Shown: one piece after another, positions 34,161 through 44,235 of the stretch | How positions within the stretch are numbered: position 1 is the first letter of the stretch | How the letters are laid out: every line of letters starts with the position of its first letter | Assembly (NCBI RefSeq): GCF_020923495.1 | Contig: NZ_CP064048.1 | Span: 87,501 to 151,500, forward strand | DNA: 64,000 nt | Source of the DNA: Brevibacillus sedimenti | GTDB taxonomy: Bacteria; Bacillota; Bacilli; Brevibacillales; Brevibacillaceae | Direction of reading: 5' to 3' | The notes under the pieces: generated by a model | The model's input: only the letters and a program-made list of their open reading frames with translations | Told to the model about the DNA's origin: nothing | Database searches by the model: none | Made by a program: the position numbers and the translations under genes

Positions 34161-36430
34161 ATGAAACCATGGATCATCCGATCGGGATCCGTCGTGCTGA
34201 GCGCTGTCCTGTTGGCGCCTGCCGCCCAGGCTTACGCCGCGCAGCTGCTGCCGGCCGAAGCTCCCGTCCAGGCCACACCGATCAGCGCCCCGGCAGGCAA
34301 TCAGCTGACCGATGCCGCCAGCAAAGCCAAACTCTCCAAGGAGGCAGCGCTGAATATCGCCAAAAAACTGGTTCCGCAGGGACTGGAGCTGGAAAACGTG
34401 TCGTTCCGTTCTGCCGACATCTGGCGTACGTTTCCGGAATGGACGTTTATCTGGGTGAAAAAAGACCAGAACGAGATTGCGTACTCCTATACTGTCAGCA
34501 TTCACGCCGACAGCGGGGAGCTGACCGGCTATTCCCACTACCAGCAACATCCGTCCAAACCCGCCTATGCAGACCGCGTGTCGTATGCCGAGGCACAGGA
34601 GGCGGCGGAGCAGTTCCTCGCCCGTCACAACCCGGCTAAAGCGAAAGCGACCCGTCTGTATACGCGGGATCTGCCAGTGCCCAAAACGCCGCTTGATTCC
34701 AATACCTCCTACACATTCCGGTTTGTCCGCCTGGTGGATGACGTGCCGTTCCCCGACAACAGCGTGGAGATCACCGTCAACGCTGCCGGTACAGTCACCG
34801 GTTACACGCTGAGTTGGAGTGACGGCGTCCGCTTTGAAAAACCGCAACGGATGCTGTCGCCCGAAGAAGCTGCCGCGCTGTTCAAGCAGCATGCCAAGGC
34901 AAAGCTCTCCTACGTGCTTCCCTGGGATGCGCGGGGGAGGAGCGAAACAAGCCGATTCTGGCATATGAGAACCCGTTCACCTTTTACCTGGACGCAAAAA
35001 ACGGTACGCCTTTGACGGACTCGCTCGAGCCGCTCAAACCTGAGGCGGAGACATCACCCGCAAGCAGCAAGCGCCTGTCCCCGCGCCATACGGGCAGTGC
35101 GCTCACCCAGGAAGCTGCCGTGCAGTTGGCAGAACGGACGTTTGATCTCTCCGGATACAAACTGCGTGCTGCCTCCTACAACGAAAAGGACTCCAACGGC
35201 AGCCGGCCGGTCTGGAACCTGGAATACCAAACAAAGAACGCCAACGGCCAAAGCTATGTCTATATCGCCATGGACGCGCTCAACGGAGACGTGTACCACT
35301 TCAGCAAGAACAACCAGCTGCCGGAGCCTAAAAAGGACGCGGCCAAAAAAGCAGACGCAAACAGCTTGAAGAAAAAAGCAGCGGAAGTGATCCGCTCCTG
35401 GACGCCGACCTGGGCCGACCGGCTCTATGTGACGGAAACAACAGAACTGAAACCGGACGCCGAGCGGTACGAGGTGCGGTTCCAGCGGCTGGTCAACGGC
35501 ATTCCCGCTGCCACCGGCTCAGCCAGCGTCTCATTTGATGCTGCCACCGGCGAAGTGCTCACCTACAACACGCATTTTGGGTCCGAGACCTATCCGTCCC
35601 AGGTACCGAAGCACCGCTCCGCCGCGGAAGCATTGGCAGCCTGGGAGAAGGAAACGGAAGTGGAAGCGGTCTACATGCTCGAGCCCTTGCCGGATGACGC
35701 GGTCGCTTTCCGCGCTGAAAAAGCCGTTACGCTGCCGGAACGCAAGGCAAAGCTGGTGTATCGGGCCGCAGTGACGCCGCTGGATCAGCCGTACGTCTAT
35801 GACGCTGTCAGCGGCGACTGGCGCAGCCTGTCGACGGGCAAGCCGATCCAGCTGCATCGTCCCGCCCCTGCCGACCTGAAGGGGCACCCAGCCGAGAAAG
35901 CGCTGATGCTGATGTACGAGTACGAGGCGCTCTCCCTGATCGACGGCAACATCATGCCGGAGCGCAGCATTACCCGCGGGGAAATGATCCAGATGCTGAT
36001 GCTCAGCCTCAATCAAGGACGGGTACTGCCCGTGGCCGCCGGACGAAAAGCGAGTTTCAGCGACGTCGCCAGCACGTCCAAATACTTCGCCGCTGTCGAA
36101 GCCGCAGTCGATCGCGGCCTGCTGGACAAAAACTCCCCGTCGCTGAAGCCGGATGAGACGATCACACGGGAAGAACTGGCGGACATGATCGTCCGCGCCC
36201 TGGGATACCGCAAACTGTCGGAACACGCTGAGATGTTCGCGACGAAGCTGACCGACATCGACCAATCCACCCACCGCGGCGCCATCGTGATCGTGTCGAC
36301 GCTGGGCATTATGACGCCCGCCAAAGGGGAGTTCCAGCCGAAGGGCAGCGTCTCCCGGGCTGATGCTGCCGTCGCGTTTGCCCGTTTCCTGGAAAAACGC
36401 AGCGAGCTGGAAGAGAACCGCACGTTTTAA
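34161..36430 (+). pseudogene. Secreted YcdB/YcdC-repeat and SLH protein, frameshifted
   Basis: The gene starts at ATG 34161 after GAGGAGGAATTG. It encodes a signal peptide (...AAQAYAA), PepSY-like YcdB/YcdC repeats on both sides of the break and C-terminal S-layer homology modules (ITRGEMIQMLMLSL, ITREELADMIVRALGY, VSRADAAVAFARFLEK) that would tether it to the cell wall. The first frame runs into unrelated sequence and stops at about 35015. The second frame is already homologous from about 34938 (GEERNKPILAYENPFTFYLD). Adding one G to the GGGGG run at 34933-34937 restores a 756-residue protein. This is a homopolymer indel, either real or an assembly error. Confidence 0.85.
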
Positions 36431-36473
36431 CCGGCTTAACTGGCAGCTGCACCAGCAGCCAAAAACGCAGCCG

Positions 36474-36510
36474 GGGCGGACCCCATGAGGCCGCCCCGTT
36501 ACATTTTCCT
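36474..36510 (+). terminator. Terminator after the SLH protein gene
   Basis: GGGGCGG pairs with CCGCCCC around a short loop, followed by GTTACATTTT. Confidence 0.65.
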
Positions 36511-36537
36511 TGACTTTGCGCGCTCCAAGACTATAAT
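36510..36537 (+). promoter_or_regulatory. rpsD promoter
   Basis: TTGACT (36510-36515) and TATAAT (36532-36537) with a 16-base spacer. Transcription would start near 36544, giving a leader of about 200 bases. Confidence 0.8.
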
Positions 36538-36544
36538 ATTGGAT

Positions 36545-36747
36545 GTATGTGTACAGGGTAGCATTGATTGCAGGTAAAAACGGAAGTGTCACCCTCTCTT
36601 AGTTTCATCCCTTTACAGGCTGCGGCTGAACTACCTGTGAGGAGCACGATGCGGAAACGCTACCGTCCGAAGTTCGTGTAGGTAAAGATGGAACTAGCCT
36701 TCCGGAAGTAAACACCTGTGAATCCCATTTTAAAGGAGAATGAAAAC
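36545..36747 (+). promoter_or_regulatory. Long structured 5' leader of rpsD (probable S4 autoregulatory leader)
   Basis: About 200 non-coding bases lie between the promoter and rpsD. In Bacillus and relatives ribosomal protein S4 represses its own translation by binding the rpsD leader. The leader here has several short complementary stretches (GGAAGTGTCACC..., TTCATCCCTTTACAG..., CTTCCGGAAG near 36699-36708), consistent with a fold, but I cannot verify the S4-binding consensus by eye. Confidence 0.55.
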
Positions 36748-37344
36748 ATGGCACGTTACACTGGTCCACGTCACAAACTGGCTCGTCGTCTGGGCATCTC
36801 CCTGGATGGCACTGGCAAAGACATCAAACGGAATTACCCGCCTGGCCAACACGGCCACAGCCGCCGCAAACTGAGCGAGTACGGCATCCAGCTGCAAGAA
36901 AAACAAAAACTGCGCCACATGTTCGGCGTGAGCGAAAAGCAATTCCGCCGCACGTTCGAGCAAGCTACCAAAATGCACGGCGTTGTTGGCGAAAACTTCA
37001 TGAAACTGCTGGAGTCCCGTCTGGACAACGTGGTATACCGCATGGGCTTCGCGCCGACTCGTCCGGCTGCGCGCCAACTGGTTAACCACGGTCACTTCCT
37101 GGTAAACGGCAAAAAAGTGAACATTCCTTCCTACCGCGTACAACCGGGCGACGTGATCAGCGTTCGCGAGAAGTCCCGCAACCTGCAAATCATTAAAGAT
37201 TCGCTGGAAGCGCGCAACTTCCTGCCGAACTACATCACGTTCAACGACAACGCAATGGAAGGTACGTTCAACCGTCTGCCGGACCGCGAAGAAATGCCGG
37301 CGGAAATCAACGAAAAACTGATCGTCGAGTTCTACAGCCGTTAA
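36748..37344 (+). CDS. rpsD: Ribosomal protein S4
   Basis: S4 is a primary 16S rRNA-binding protein of the small subunit and a translational repressor of its own gene. The 198-residue product begins [19 protein letters not shown] and has the S4 RNA-binding domain ([20 protein letters not shown], then [20 protein letters not shown]). Codon use is strongly biased and less GC-rich than its neighbours, as expected of a highly expressed gene. There is no zinc-finger cysteine cluster, so this is the C-minus form. The start follows AAAGGAGAATGAAAAC. Confidence 0.98.
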   Translation: MARYTGPRHKLARRLGISLDGTGKDIKRNYPPGQHGHSRRKLSEYGIQLQEKQKLRHMFGVSEKQFRRTFEQATKMHGVVGENFMKLLESRLDNVVYRMGFAPTRPAARQLVNHGHFLVNGKKVNIPSYRVQPGDVISVREKSRNLQIIKDSLEARNFLPNYITFNDNAMEGTFNRLPDREEMPAEINEKLIVEFYSR

Positions 37345-37360
37345 TCTTTGATAGAGAAAA

Positions 37361-37390
37361 AGAAGTCGGGTTATCCCGACTTCTTTTTTT
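37361..37390 (+). terminator. rpsD terminator
   Basis: AGAAGTCGGG and CCCGACTTCT form a perfect stem around TTAT, followed by a T-run. Confidence 0.9.
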
Positions 37391-37437
37391 TGCCAAAAGC
37401 AAGTACCTGCTCCCATCCGGCTTGCTCATCGGGTCCG

Positions 37438-37896
37438 TCAGCTCATCGCCGCTTTGACCCGCTCGATCTGCCTGAGGTGATCGCGGATGTGGTCGACGTA
37501 CTTTTGCAGCAGCTGGGCAAATGTCATGGGGCCGGCTTCCGAGTGAATGCCCACCCGCTGCCAGTCGTCTTCCGTCAGTCTGGACAGGACAGGCAAAAAG
37601 CTTTCCCGCAGAAACTTGAACAGCAGCAGGTATTGCCCGGCGTCCAGTTCATGGTAGCGTAATTGGGCAGCCCATTTGTCCTGGTCAAAGGCGGTCAGCA
37701 GCGGCCGATCCTCAGCCAGAACCGTTTTAAACCGATGAAGCCCGACAATCTCTGAGTCAGTCACATGCACGATGATTTCGTGGATGCTCCATTTGCCAGG
37801 TGCCGGCCGAAAGCGCATCTGCTCCTCGCTCAAGCCGTCGATGGACGCCCGCAGCAGTTCGTATCCCTGTGCGTATTCGTGTATCAGTTCTTTCAT
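37438..37896 (-). CDS. DinB-family protein
   Basis: A 153-residue four-helix DinB/YfiT-like protein. The metal histidines are in KWSIHEIIVHVTDSE (first His), and KYVDHIRDHLRQIE (last two). These proteins often act as metal-dependent thiol transferases using bacillithiol in Firmicutes; no specific substrate can be named. The start at 37896 has GGAGGGAGTGGAAGG. It converges on rpsD and is separated from tyrS by a hairpin. Confidence 0.85.
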   Translation of the reverse strand: MKELIHEYAQGYELLRASIDGLSEEQMRFRPAPGKWSIHEIIVHVTDSEIVGLHRFKTVLAEDRPLLTAFDQDKWAAQLRYHELDAGQYLLLFKFLRESFLPVLSRLTEDDWQRVGIHSEAGPMTFAQLLQKYVDHIRDHLRQIERVKAAMS

Positions 37897-38046
37897 CCTT
37901 CCACTCCCTCCATGAACAAGCGTTACACTCATTGTAAAGAAAGGACGAAATATTTACAAAACAAACCCGATCTCTTGCCTGCAGCCGACGCAGACGCCAA
38001 CAGCACGATCCCCGTCAACAGGACAAGATGCCTTGCCTCCCATAAT

Positions 38047-38090
38047 AAAAAGCAGTCCGCTCGGAAAAATTCCGCACGGACCGCTTTTTG
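38047..38090. terminator. Terminator of tyrS
   Basis: A long hairpin (AGCGGTCCGTGCGGAA / TTCCGAGCGGACTGCT on the minus strand) followed by TTTT. It lies seven bases from the tyrS stop. Confidence 0.8.
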
Positions 38091-38096
38091 CCTTGT

Positions 38097-39368
38097 CTAC
38101 ACCAGTTTCACCTTTGCAAACTTCCGCTTGCCCACCTGGACGACCATGCCGTCCGCAAGCGGCACGCTTTGATTAATGTCGGCCACTTTCTCCTCGTTTA
38201 CCTTGACCGCTCCCTGCTGCACCATGCGGCGGCCCTCCCCCTTGGAGTCGACCAGCTTCAGGTCAAACACGAGGTTGACAATGTTGGCCTCGCCGTTTTC
38301 GTACGCTGCCAGATTCAGCTCCACTTCCGGCAGATCGGTCGGCAGGGCGCGCTGCTGGAAGACGGTTTTGAAGTAGGTCTCCGCCTCTTCAGCCGCCTCC
38401 TCGCCGTGGAACATGCGCACAAAGGTTTTCGCCAGCCGCATCTTGGCATCACGCGGGTGCACGCTGCCGTCGGCAAGGCCGTTCTTCAACGCTTCCAGTT
38501 CCTCGCTGGAAATGTCGGTCGCCAGTTCGTAGTAGCGGAGCATCAGCTCGTCCGGCACGGACATCGCCTTGCCGTATATTTCGTTCGGCGCTTCGTTGAC
38601 CCCGATGTAGTTGCCCAGACTCTTGGACATCTTCTGCACGCCGTCCAGCCCTTCCAAGAGCGGCATGGTGAGGATCACCTGCTGCTCCTGGCCGTACTCT
38701 CTCTGCAGGTGGCGCCCCATCAGCAGATTGAACTTCTGATCGGTGCCGCCCAGTTCCACGTCGCTTTGCAGCGCCACCGAATCGTAGCCCTGCATCAACG
38801 GGTAGAAGAATTCATGCAGCGAGATGGCCTGGCCGCTGTTGAAGCGCTTCTCGAAATCGTCCCGTTCCATCATCCGGGCCACCGTGGTCCGGGCCGCCAG
38901 CTGCACCACGTCGGCAAACGTCAGCGGCGCCAGCCAACTGGAGTTGTAGTGCACTTCCACGCGGCTGGCGTCCAGCACCTTGCCAAACTGCTCCACGTAG
39001 CTTTTCGCATTCTCCTTCACCTGTTCCTCGGTCAACTGCTTGCGCGTCTCCGACTTGCCCGTCGGGTCGCCGATGCGGCCGGTGAAGTCGCCGATGACCA
39101 ACTGCACGGTGTGGCCCAGTTCCTGGAACTGACGCAGCTTTTGCAGCACGACCGTATGGCCGACGTGAATGTCGGGAGCGGACGGGTCCAGTCCCAGCTT
39201 CACTTTCAGCGGACGGCCGGTCGCGACGAAACGCTCCAGCTTGCGGCGCAGCTCCTCCTCTGGAATAATCTCCACAGCACCTCGGCGAATCACCGACAGC
39301 TGGCGTTCCACTTCCTGCTTCTGCGCTTCTGTCAGCGCGTATGTCTCATTTGTCTGTTCGACACTCAT
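38097..39368 (-). CDS. tyrS: Tyrosyl-tRNA synthetase (TyrZ-like subclass)
   Basis: The enzyme charges tRNA-Tyr. It is a class I synthetase of 423 residues with the HIGH-equivalent HVGH ([13 protein letters not shown]), KMSKS ([10 protein letters not shown]) and a C-terminal S4-like tRNA-binding domain ([14 protein letters not shown]). The segment [18 protein letters not shown] marks the TyrZ/TyrRS-type 2 branch rather than the classical Bacillus TyrS type, which has a shorter equivalent. Expression is controlled by the T-box leader upstream. The genomic position next to rpsD matches B. subtilis tyrS. Confidence 0.93.
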   Translation of the reverse strand: MSVEQTNETYALTEAQKQEVERQLSVIRRGAVEIIPEEELRRKLERFVATGRPLKVKLGLDPSAPDIHVGHTVVLQKLRQFQELGHTVQLVIGDFTGRIGDPTGKSETRKQLTEEQVKENAKSYVEQFGKVLDASRVEVHYNSSWLAPLTFADVVQLAARTTVARMMERDDFEKRFNSGQAISLHEFFYPLMQGYDSVALQSDVELGGTDQKFNLLMGRHLQREYGQEQQVILTMPLLEGLDGVQKMSKSLGNYIGVNEAPNEIYGKAMSVPDELMLRYYELATDISSEELEALKNGLADGSVHPRDAKMRLAKTFVRMFHGEEAAEEAETYFKTVFQQRALPTDLPEVELNLAAYENGEANIVNLVFDLKLVDSKGEGRRMVQQGAVKVNEEKVADINQSVPLADGMVVQVGKRKFAKVKLV

Positions 39369-39399
39369 CCCAGTACAGCTCCTTTTCTTTGATCCATAC

Positions 39400-39662
39400 T
39401 TGCATAAAATAAAAAAACCCGCCCCAATTTAGGGACGAGTCTGCACCCGCGGTACCACCCTAGTTGAAAAGATGCGCACGGCATCCTTTCCGCTCATCGC
39501 ACAGGATAACGGTCTGCTCCGTCCGGATTGTCCGGAAGGCTCCCGGTGTGTACTTCGCGATGTGGAAGGGGCTGGTTTGCACCGACCACCAGCTCTCTGA
39601 CAACTCCGCTTGTCACTCGCTACTGTCACCGTTCGACGCCACGGTCTTCTGTAAACACGTAT
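39400..39662 (-). promoter_or_regulatory. T-box riboswitch (tyrosine)
   Basis: The conserved T-box sequence AGGGTGGTACCGCG is read on the minus strand at 39448-39461. It is followed by the terminator CGTCCC / GGGGCG plus TTTTTTT ahead of tyrS. A GAAGTACAC segment in the 5' part (about 39552-39560) supplies a UAC tyrosine codon as likely specifier. Uncharged tRNA-Tyr would stabilise the antiterminator and allow tyrS transcription. Confidence 0.9.
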
Positions 39663-39668
39663 ACTGCT

Positions 39669-39697
39669 ATTGTTGCACAGCGGCTATTTCATGTCAA
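39669..39697 (-). promoter_or_regulatory. Promoter for the tyrS T-box transcript
   Basis: On the minus strand TTGACA (39692-39697), 17 bases, AACAAT (39669-39674). It is back to back with the PBP1 promoter region, where TATAAT lies at 39732-39737 on the plus strand. Confidence 0.75.
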
Positions 39698-39765
39698 CGG
39701 CGCGCTTCTATCCTCCCGATCCCGCCTATGGTATAATCAGGATAACACTAGGGGGTCGTAGAACT

Positions 39766-42700
39766 ATGTCGAACAAGCACTCTTCTTCCTCTGAACCAGC
39801 CAAGCGCAAGCGCCGCCGCGGCCGCAGGCGGACGATCCTGCTGCTGGTCAAGGGTCTGCTATTGATGGGGCTGTTGGGCGTCATTCTGGCCGGAGGTGTT
39901 GTGTTAGGCTACGTTGCTGCGCTCGTCAAGGACGAGCCTGTGCGCAGCCGGGAAGAACTGCAGCAGAAAATCTTCACCAATTACCTCACCGGCTTCGCCT
40001 ATTACAACGACGGTTCGCTAATCGGACAGCTCCGCGCGTCTGAAGGGGACCGGCGCCTGGTGAGAAAATCGGAAGTCTCTCCGTATCTGATCAACGCCAT
40101 CATCGCCACCGAAGACAAATACTTCTTTCAGCACAAGGGTATCGTGATCCAGTCGACGCTGCGCGGCGCCTTGCAGGACTTGACCAACCAGCCTGTCGTC
40201 ACCGGCGGCAGCACGCTGACCCAGCAACTGGTGAAAAATACCATCCTCTCGCATGAAGTGAGCCACATGCGCAAGGCGCGGGAAATCTTCAACGCGATGC
40301 GTATCGAGCGGATGTTTTCCAAGGACCAGATTCTCGAAGCCTACATGAACGAGATCTACCTCGGGAAAAATGCCAACGGCTCCAATGTCTACGGCGTCCA
40401 AGCAGCGGCCAAGGGCATTTTCAACAAGGACGTGAAAGACCTCGACCTGGCGGAGGCCTCCTATCTGGCGGGGATGATTCAAAACCCTGGGGCGTACTCG
40501 CCGTTTAACAACGAAGGATACAAACGCGGAAAGGATCGCCAGAAGATGGTGCTGGACCGGATGATGGAAAACGGGTACATCACCCAGGCTCAGTACGATG
40601 AAGCACTGGCGTCCGATCTGAAGTCGCGGCTGGCCAAACCGGCGAAGCAGGCGTACCGGGAAGTGCCGTTCCTGATGATGGAAATCGAGGAGCGGGCCGC
40701 CCGCGCGCTCGTCGACGCCGAATTAAAGGAAAAAGGGCGGGACAAGTCCAGCGTCGAGCGCAACGAGTACCGCCAACTGATCGAAGAGAAGCGCCGCGAC
40801 ATCCTGCGCAACGGCTACAAGGTGTACACCACGATCAACAAGGACGTCAACACGATCATGCAGGCCGTGGCCCAGGACCCGAAAAACTTCGGAAAAACCG
40901 CGACGTACACGATTCGCCGCGCCAACGGCAAGACGGAAAAAATCGAGAACGCCCTGGAAGAAGTCGGGGCCATGCTGATTCACAACAAAACCGGCGCCAT
41001 CCTCGGCATGATCGGCGGACGGGATTTCAACGTGGAACAGACCAACCACGCCACCGTTCCCCGTCAGCCGGGTTCGGCCATGAAGCCGCTGGCTGCCTAT
41101 GCGCCCGCGTTTGAACTGGGACTGCTGCAGCCCGGTTCGCCGATCGACGATTCGCCCGTGCTGCTGGCAGACGGGAAAACCGGCTCCCACCTGCCGATGA
41201 ACTGGAACAACAAGTTTCACGGTATCATGAGCGCCCGCGAAGCGCTGCGGATGTCCTGGAACATCCCGGCGATCAAGACGTACCTGAAGGTGGGCATCCC
41301 GAAAGCGCTGGATTACGTGAAAAAAATGGGCGTCACCACCTTGGTCGACAGCGACAATTACGCCGCCACAGGGGTGATCGGCGGGCTGGCGTACGGATTG
41401 ACGGTGGAGGAAATCACCAACGCCTACGCCACCTTTGCCAATCGCGGGTCATTTGTGGACGCCTACCTGATCGAGCGGATCGAGGACAGCCAGGGCAGGG
41501 TCATCTATCGGCACGAAGCAAAGCCGGTACAGGTGTACAGCGAGCAGACCGCCTACCTGATCACCGACGTGCTCCGATCGGTGGTCAACGCCGGCACCGG
41601 GACCCACATCCGTCAGTACGTTCCGCGCAAGGTGGACATCGCCGGCAAGACGGGGACGACCAACAACAACAACGACTTGTGGTTCGTCGGTTACACTCCC
41701 GAACTTTCCATGGGCGTCTGGATTGGGTTCGATGAGCCACATCCCATTCCTGACCGGGACAAGAACGTGCCGATGGCCGTGTGGGGCAAGATCATGAAGC
41801 AGATTATCGACAAACACCCCGACTTGTCGCCGCCCGACAAGACCTTTGCCAAACCGGCCGGCATCGTCACCGCCACCGTAGACAGCAAGTCCGGACTTTT
41901 GCCGAGCGAACTGTCCAAACAAGCGGGCCATTTGATCACGGATCTGTTCAACCAGAAGTACCTGCCGACGAAAACGGATGACTCGCATCAGAAAGCACGC
42001 GTCATCCTCTACAACGGCGAGCGCTACCTGGCCAAGGAAGGAACGCCGGACGACTTTGTGTCAGAGGGCATCTTCTTCCGCTCACCGGACCCGCTGCCCG
42101 ACAGCGAGCAGCTCGCCAAAGACAAAAAGGCCAACGTCAAGCCGCTTGATTGGGAGCAGCGCCTCCCCGAAAAGGAAGATCCCAGGACCGAGGTGGCCGG
42201 CGCTCCCGCCGCTCCGACCAACGTCACCGCCGTCCAGTCCGGCAAGCAAGTGACACTTTCGTGGAAGTCGGGCGGCGAAGCGGACCTGATCGGCTACCGG
42301 ATTTACCGCGCCAACGGGTCAAACGGCTTCGTCCGCGTCGCCACGGTGAAAGACCCGGCCGTGCTCAGCTATACGGATGCGTCGGCAAACGGCGGACGAT
42401 ACTACGTCACTGCCGTGGACATCACAGGCCAGGAGTCGGCGCCGTCAGCGGCAGTCTCTGCCGGAAATTCCACAGGCACGTGGGAGGTCCCAACCGCCCC
42501 CGGCCAAACGGAATCGCCGCTCCCGGAGCCAAACGACCCCGGCATCGGAAACGGCGGAGACCCAATCGCCATGCCGCCCAGCGCGCCCAAGTCTTTGACG
42601 CTGACAAAAGTTCAGGGCGGCTGGAAACTGCAGTGGAAGCGCAACAGCACAAACGAACAGGTCATCGCGTACAACGTCTACTTCAGCCCGGACCCGGCAA

Positions 42701-42837
42701 CCGGATACCTGCTCCTGGAGTCGGTGACCGGCACCAGCTATGTGCACATGAGCGAAGACAACAGCGGCACGTATTACATCACTGCCGTCAACAGTTTCGG
42801 AGAATCGCCGCAATCGAACAGCGTTGCCGCCCACTAA
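39766..42837 (+). CDS. Class A penicillin-binding protein (PBP1) with C-terminal Fn3 domains
   Basis: A bifunctional peptidoglycan synthase of 1,023 residues, anchored by one N-terminal helix (about 25-53) after a basic cytosolic tail. The GT51 transglycosylase (about 85-260) has IIATEDKYFFQHKG and GGSTLTQQLVKN. The transpeptidase (about 400-700) has the nucleophile SAMK (PGSAMKPLAAYAP), SWN and KTGTT. Two fibronectin type III-like domains follow (about 810-900 and 945-1023; each ends YYVTAV or YYITAV). Fn3 tails are common in Bacillales PBP1. The ATG at 39766 follows AGGGGGTCGTAG. Confidence 0.93.
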   Translation: MSNKHSSSSEPAKRKRRRGRRRTILLLVKGLLLMGLLGVILAGGVVLGYVAALVKDEPVRSREELQQKIFTNYLTGFAYYNDGSLIGQLRASEGDRRLVRKSEVSPYLINAIIATEDKYFFQHKGIVIQSTLRGALQDLTNQPVVTGGSTLTQQLVKNTILSHEVSHMRKAREIFNAMRIERMFSKDQILEAYMNEIYLGKNANGSNVYGVQAAAKGIFNKDVKDLDLAEASYLAGMIQNPGAYSPFNNEGYKRGKDRQKMVLDRMMENGYITQAQYDEALASDLKSRLAKPAKQAYREVPFLMMEIEERAARALVDAELKEKGRDKSSVERNEYRQLIEEKRRDILRNGYKVYTTINKDVNTIMQAVAQDPKNFGKTATYTIRRANGKTEKIENALEEVGAMLIHNKTGAILGMIGGRDFNVEQTNHATVPRQPGSAMKPLAAYAPAFELGLLQPGSPIDDSPVLLADGKTGSHLPMNWNNKFHGIMSAREALRMSWNIPAIKTYLKVGIPKALDYVKKMGVTTLVDSDNYAATGVIGGLAYGLTVEEITNAYATFANRGSFVDAYLIERIEDSQGRVIYRHEAKPVQVYSEQTAYLITDVLRSVVNAGTGTHIRQYVPRKVDIAGKTGTTNNNNDLWFVGYTPELSMGVWIGFDEPHPIPDRDKNVPMAVWGKIMKQIIDKHPDLSPPDKTFAKPAGIVTATVDSKSGLLPSELSKQAGHLITDLFNQKYLPTKTDDSHQKARVILYNGERYLAKEGTPDDFVSEGIFFRSPDPLPDSEQLAKDKKANVKPLDWEQRLPEKEDPRTEVAGAPAAPTNVTAVQSGKQVTLSWKSGGEADLIGYRIYRANGSNGFVRVATVKDPAVLSYTDASANGGRYYVTAVDITGQESAPSAAVSAGNSTGTWEVPTAPGQTESPLPEPNDPGIGNGGDPIAMPPSAPKSLTLTKVQGGWKLQWKRNSTNEQVIAYNVYFSPDPATGYLLLESVTGTSYVHMSEDNSGTYYITAVNSFGESPQSNSVAAH

Positions 42838-42864
42838 ACGACGTATGATAGGGATAGAGAGGTG

Positions 42865-42899
42865 AACAAGAGATGGTTTTGCTGCCATCTCTTGTTTTC
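42865..42899 (+). terminator. Terminator between PBP1 and acuA
   Basis: AACAAGAGATGG and CCATCTCTTGTT form a perfect 12-bp stem, then TTCT. It overlaps the acuA upstream region. Confidence 0.8.
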
Positions 42900-42918
42900 T
42901 AAACCAGGAGGTGCGTCA

Positions 42919-43551
42919 ATGAAGCACGTCAAGCGCTATCATTCACAGCAGCTCGTCGCCGGCGGAAAGCGGCTGCTGGTGGAGGGGCCCGTCGAACCGG
43001 AACGTCTCGCCTCCTTCCGCTTGGACGAAGGGCTCAAGGCGTTTCGCATCCCCGAAGAGCAGCACAAGGCCCTTGTGGAAATTGCCGCCCTGCCGGAGGG
43101 ACGGATCATCGTAGCCCGGGAAGCGGACCTGGTGCTGGGCTACGTCACGTTTCTCTATCCCGACCCGCTTGAGCGCTGGTCGCAGGCCCAACTCCCCGAC
43201 CTGCTCGAGCTGGGGGCAATCGAAGTAAGCCAGGCCGTCCGGGGCGGCAGTGTCGCCAAGACGATGCTGCAGGTGGCCTTTATGGACGACGCGATGGAAG
43301 ACTATATTGTCATCACGACGGAATATTACTGGCATTGGGACCTGAAAGGAACAGGGCTGGATGTGTGGCAGTACCGAAAAGTGATGGAAAAGGTAATGGG
43401 CAGCGTCGGCATGGTCTGGATGGCGACGGACGATCCGGAAATCTGCTCCCATCCGGCCAACTGCCTGATGGCCCGAATCGGCAGTCGGGTCCCGCCGGAG
43501 AGCATTGCTGCTTTTGACGCCATGCGCTTTCAACACCGCTATTTCTATTAG
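42919..43551 (+). CDS. acuA: Acetoin utilization protein AcuA, GNAT acetyltransferase
   Basis: In B. subtilis AcuA acetylates and inactivates acetyl-CoA synthetase AcsA. The 210-residue protein has GNAT features: LVLGYVTFLYPDPLERWS (strand 4), IEVSQAVRGGSVAKTML (acetyl-CoA loop region) and the C-terminal segment MRFQHRYFY. Start at ATG 42919 after CCAGGAGGTGCGTC. It is the first gene of the acuABC operon; the next gene starts 39 bases later. No acsA is seen in the window. Confidence 0.92.
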   Translation: MKHVKRYHSQQLVAGGKRLLVEGPVEPERLASFRLDEGLKAFRIPEEQHKALVEIAALPEGRIIVAREADLVLGYVTFLYPDPLERWSQAQLPDLLELGAIEVSQAVRGGSVAKTMLQVAFMDDAMEDYIVITTEYYWHWDLKGTGLDVWQYRKVMEKVMGSVGMVWMATDDPEICSHPANCLMARIGSRVPPESIAAFDAMRFQHRYFY

Positions 43552-43590
43552 GAGTATTTGGAGCGCCAGGAAAAAGGGGGAGTTTTGCCC

Positions 43591-44235
43591 ATGCGAATCG
43601 AGAAGATCATGCGCCGACGGGTCGTCACTGTCCATCCCACCACCAGTATCGGCGATGCACTGAAACTGCTGCGGGGCAACCGCATTCGACATCTGCCCGT
43701 CGTGGACCAGGAGCGTCTCGTGGGAATCATCTCCGACCGCGACCTGCGCGATGCCCTCCCGTCCACGCTGCTTGCGCACGACGACGATCACACTGTCCTG
43801 CAAAAACCGGTGGCGGACATCATGCAGCGCCAGGTGATCACCGCCCATCCGCTCGATTTTATCGAAGACGCAGCAGTGCAAATTTACGAACACAAGGTAG
43901 GATCGCTCCCGGTCGTGGAAGGAAACCGGCTGGTCGGCATCATCACCGAATCAGACCTGTTCAACAGCCTGATCGAACTGTTTGGCGTGAACAAACCCAG
44001 CTCCCACATTGAGGTGGAGGTAGACGACCGCGTGGGCATGCTGGCGGAAGTCAGCCAGGTGATGCGCGAAGCCCAGGTGAATGTCTGCAGCGTGGTCGTC
44101 TTCCCCGGGGACCAGCCGGGCAGGAAGAATCTGGTCTTCCGCGTCCAGACGATCGACCCGCGCCCCGTCATGGAACTGCTGCGCAGCAAGGGCTTTGCGG
44201 TCGTCGCTCCCGGGGAAGGGGGGGAGGGGCGTTGA
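43591..44235 (+). CDS. acuB: Acetoin utilization protein AcuB (CBS pair plus ACT domain)
   Basis: A 214-residue regulatory protein. Two CBS domains (about 1-65, GRRRVVTVHPTTSIGDAL; and about 72-135, DIMQRQVITAHPLDFI) that should bind an adenine nucleotide are followed by an ACT-like domain (about 138-214, DRVGMLAEVSQVMREAQVNV). It lies between acuA and acuC and probably tunes one of them. The start follows AAAAGGGGGAGTTTTGCCC, and the stop overlaps the acuC start. Confidence 0.92.
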   Translation: MRIEKIMRRRVVTVHPTTSIGDALKLLRGNRIRHLPVVDQERLVGIISDRDLRDALPSTLLAHDDDHTVLQKPVADIMQRQVITAHPLDFIEDAAVQIYEHKVGSLPVVEGNRLVGIITESDLFNSLIELFGVNKPSSHIEVEVDDRVGMLAEVSQVMREAQVNVCSVVVFPGDQPGRKNLVFRVQTIDPRPVMELLRSKGFAVVAPGEGGEGR

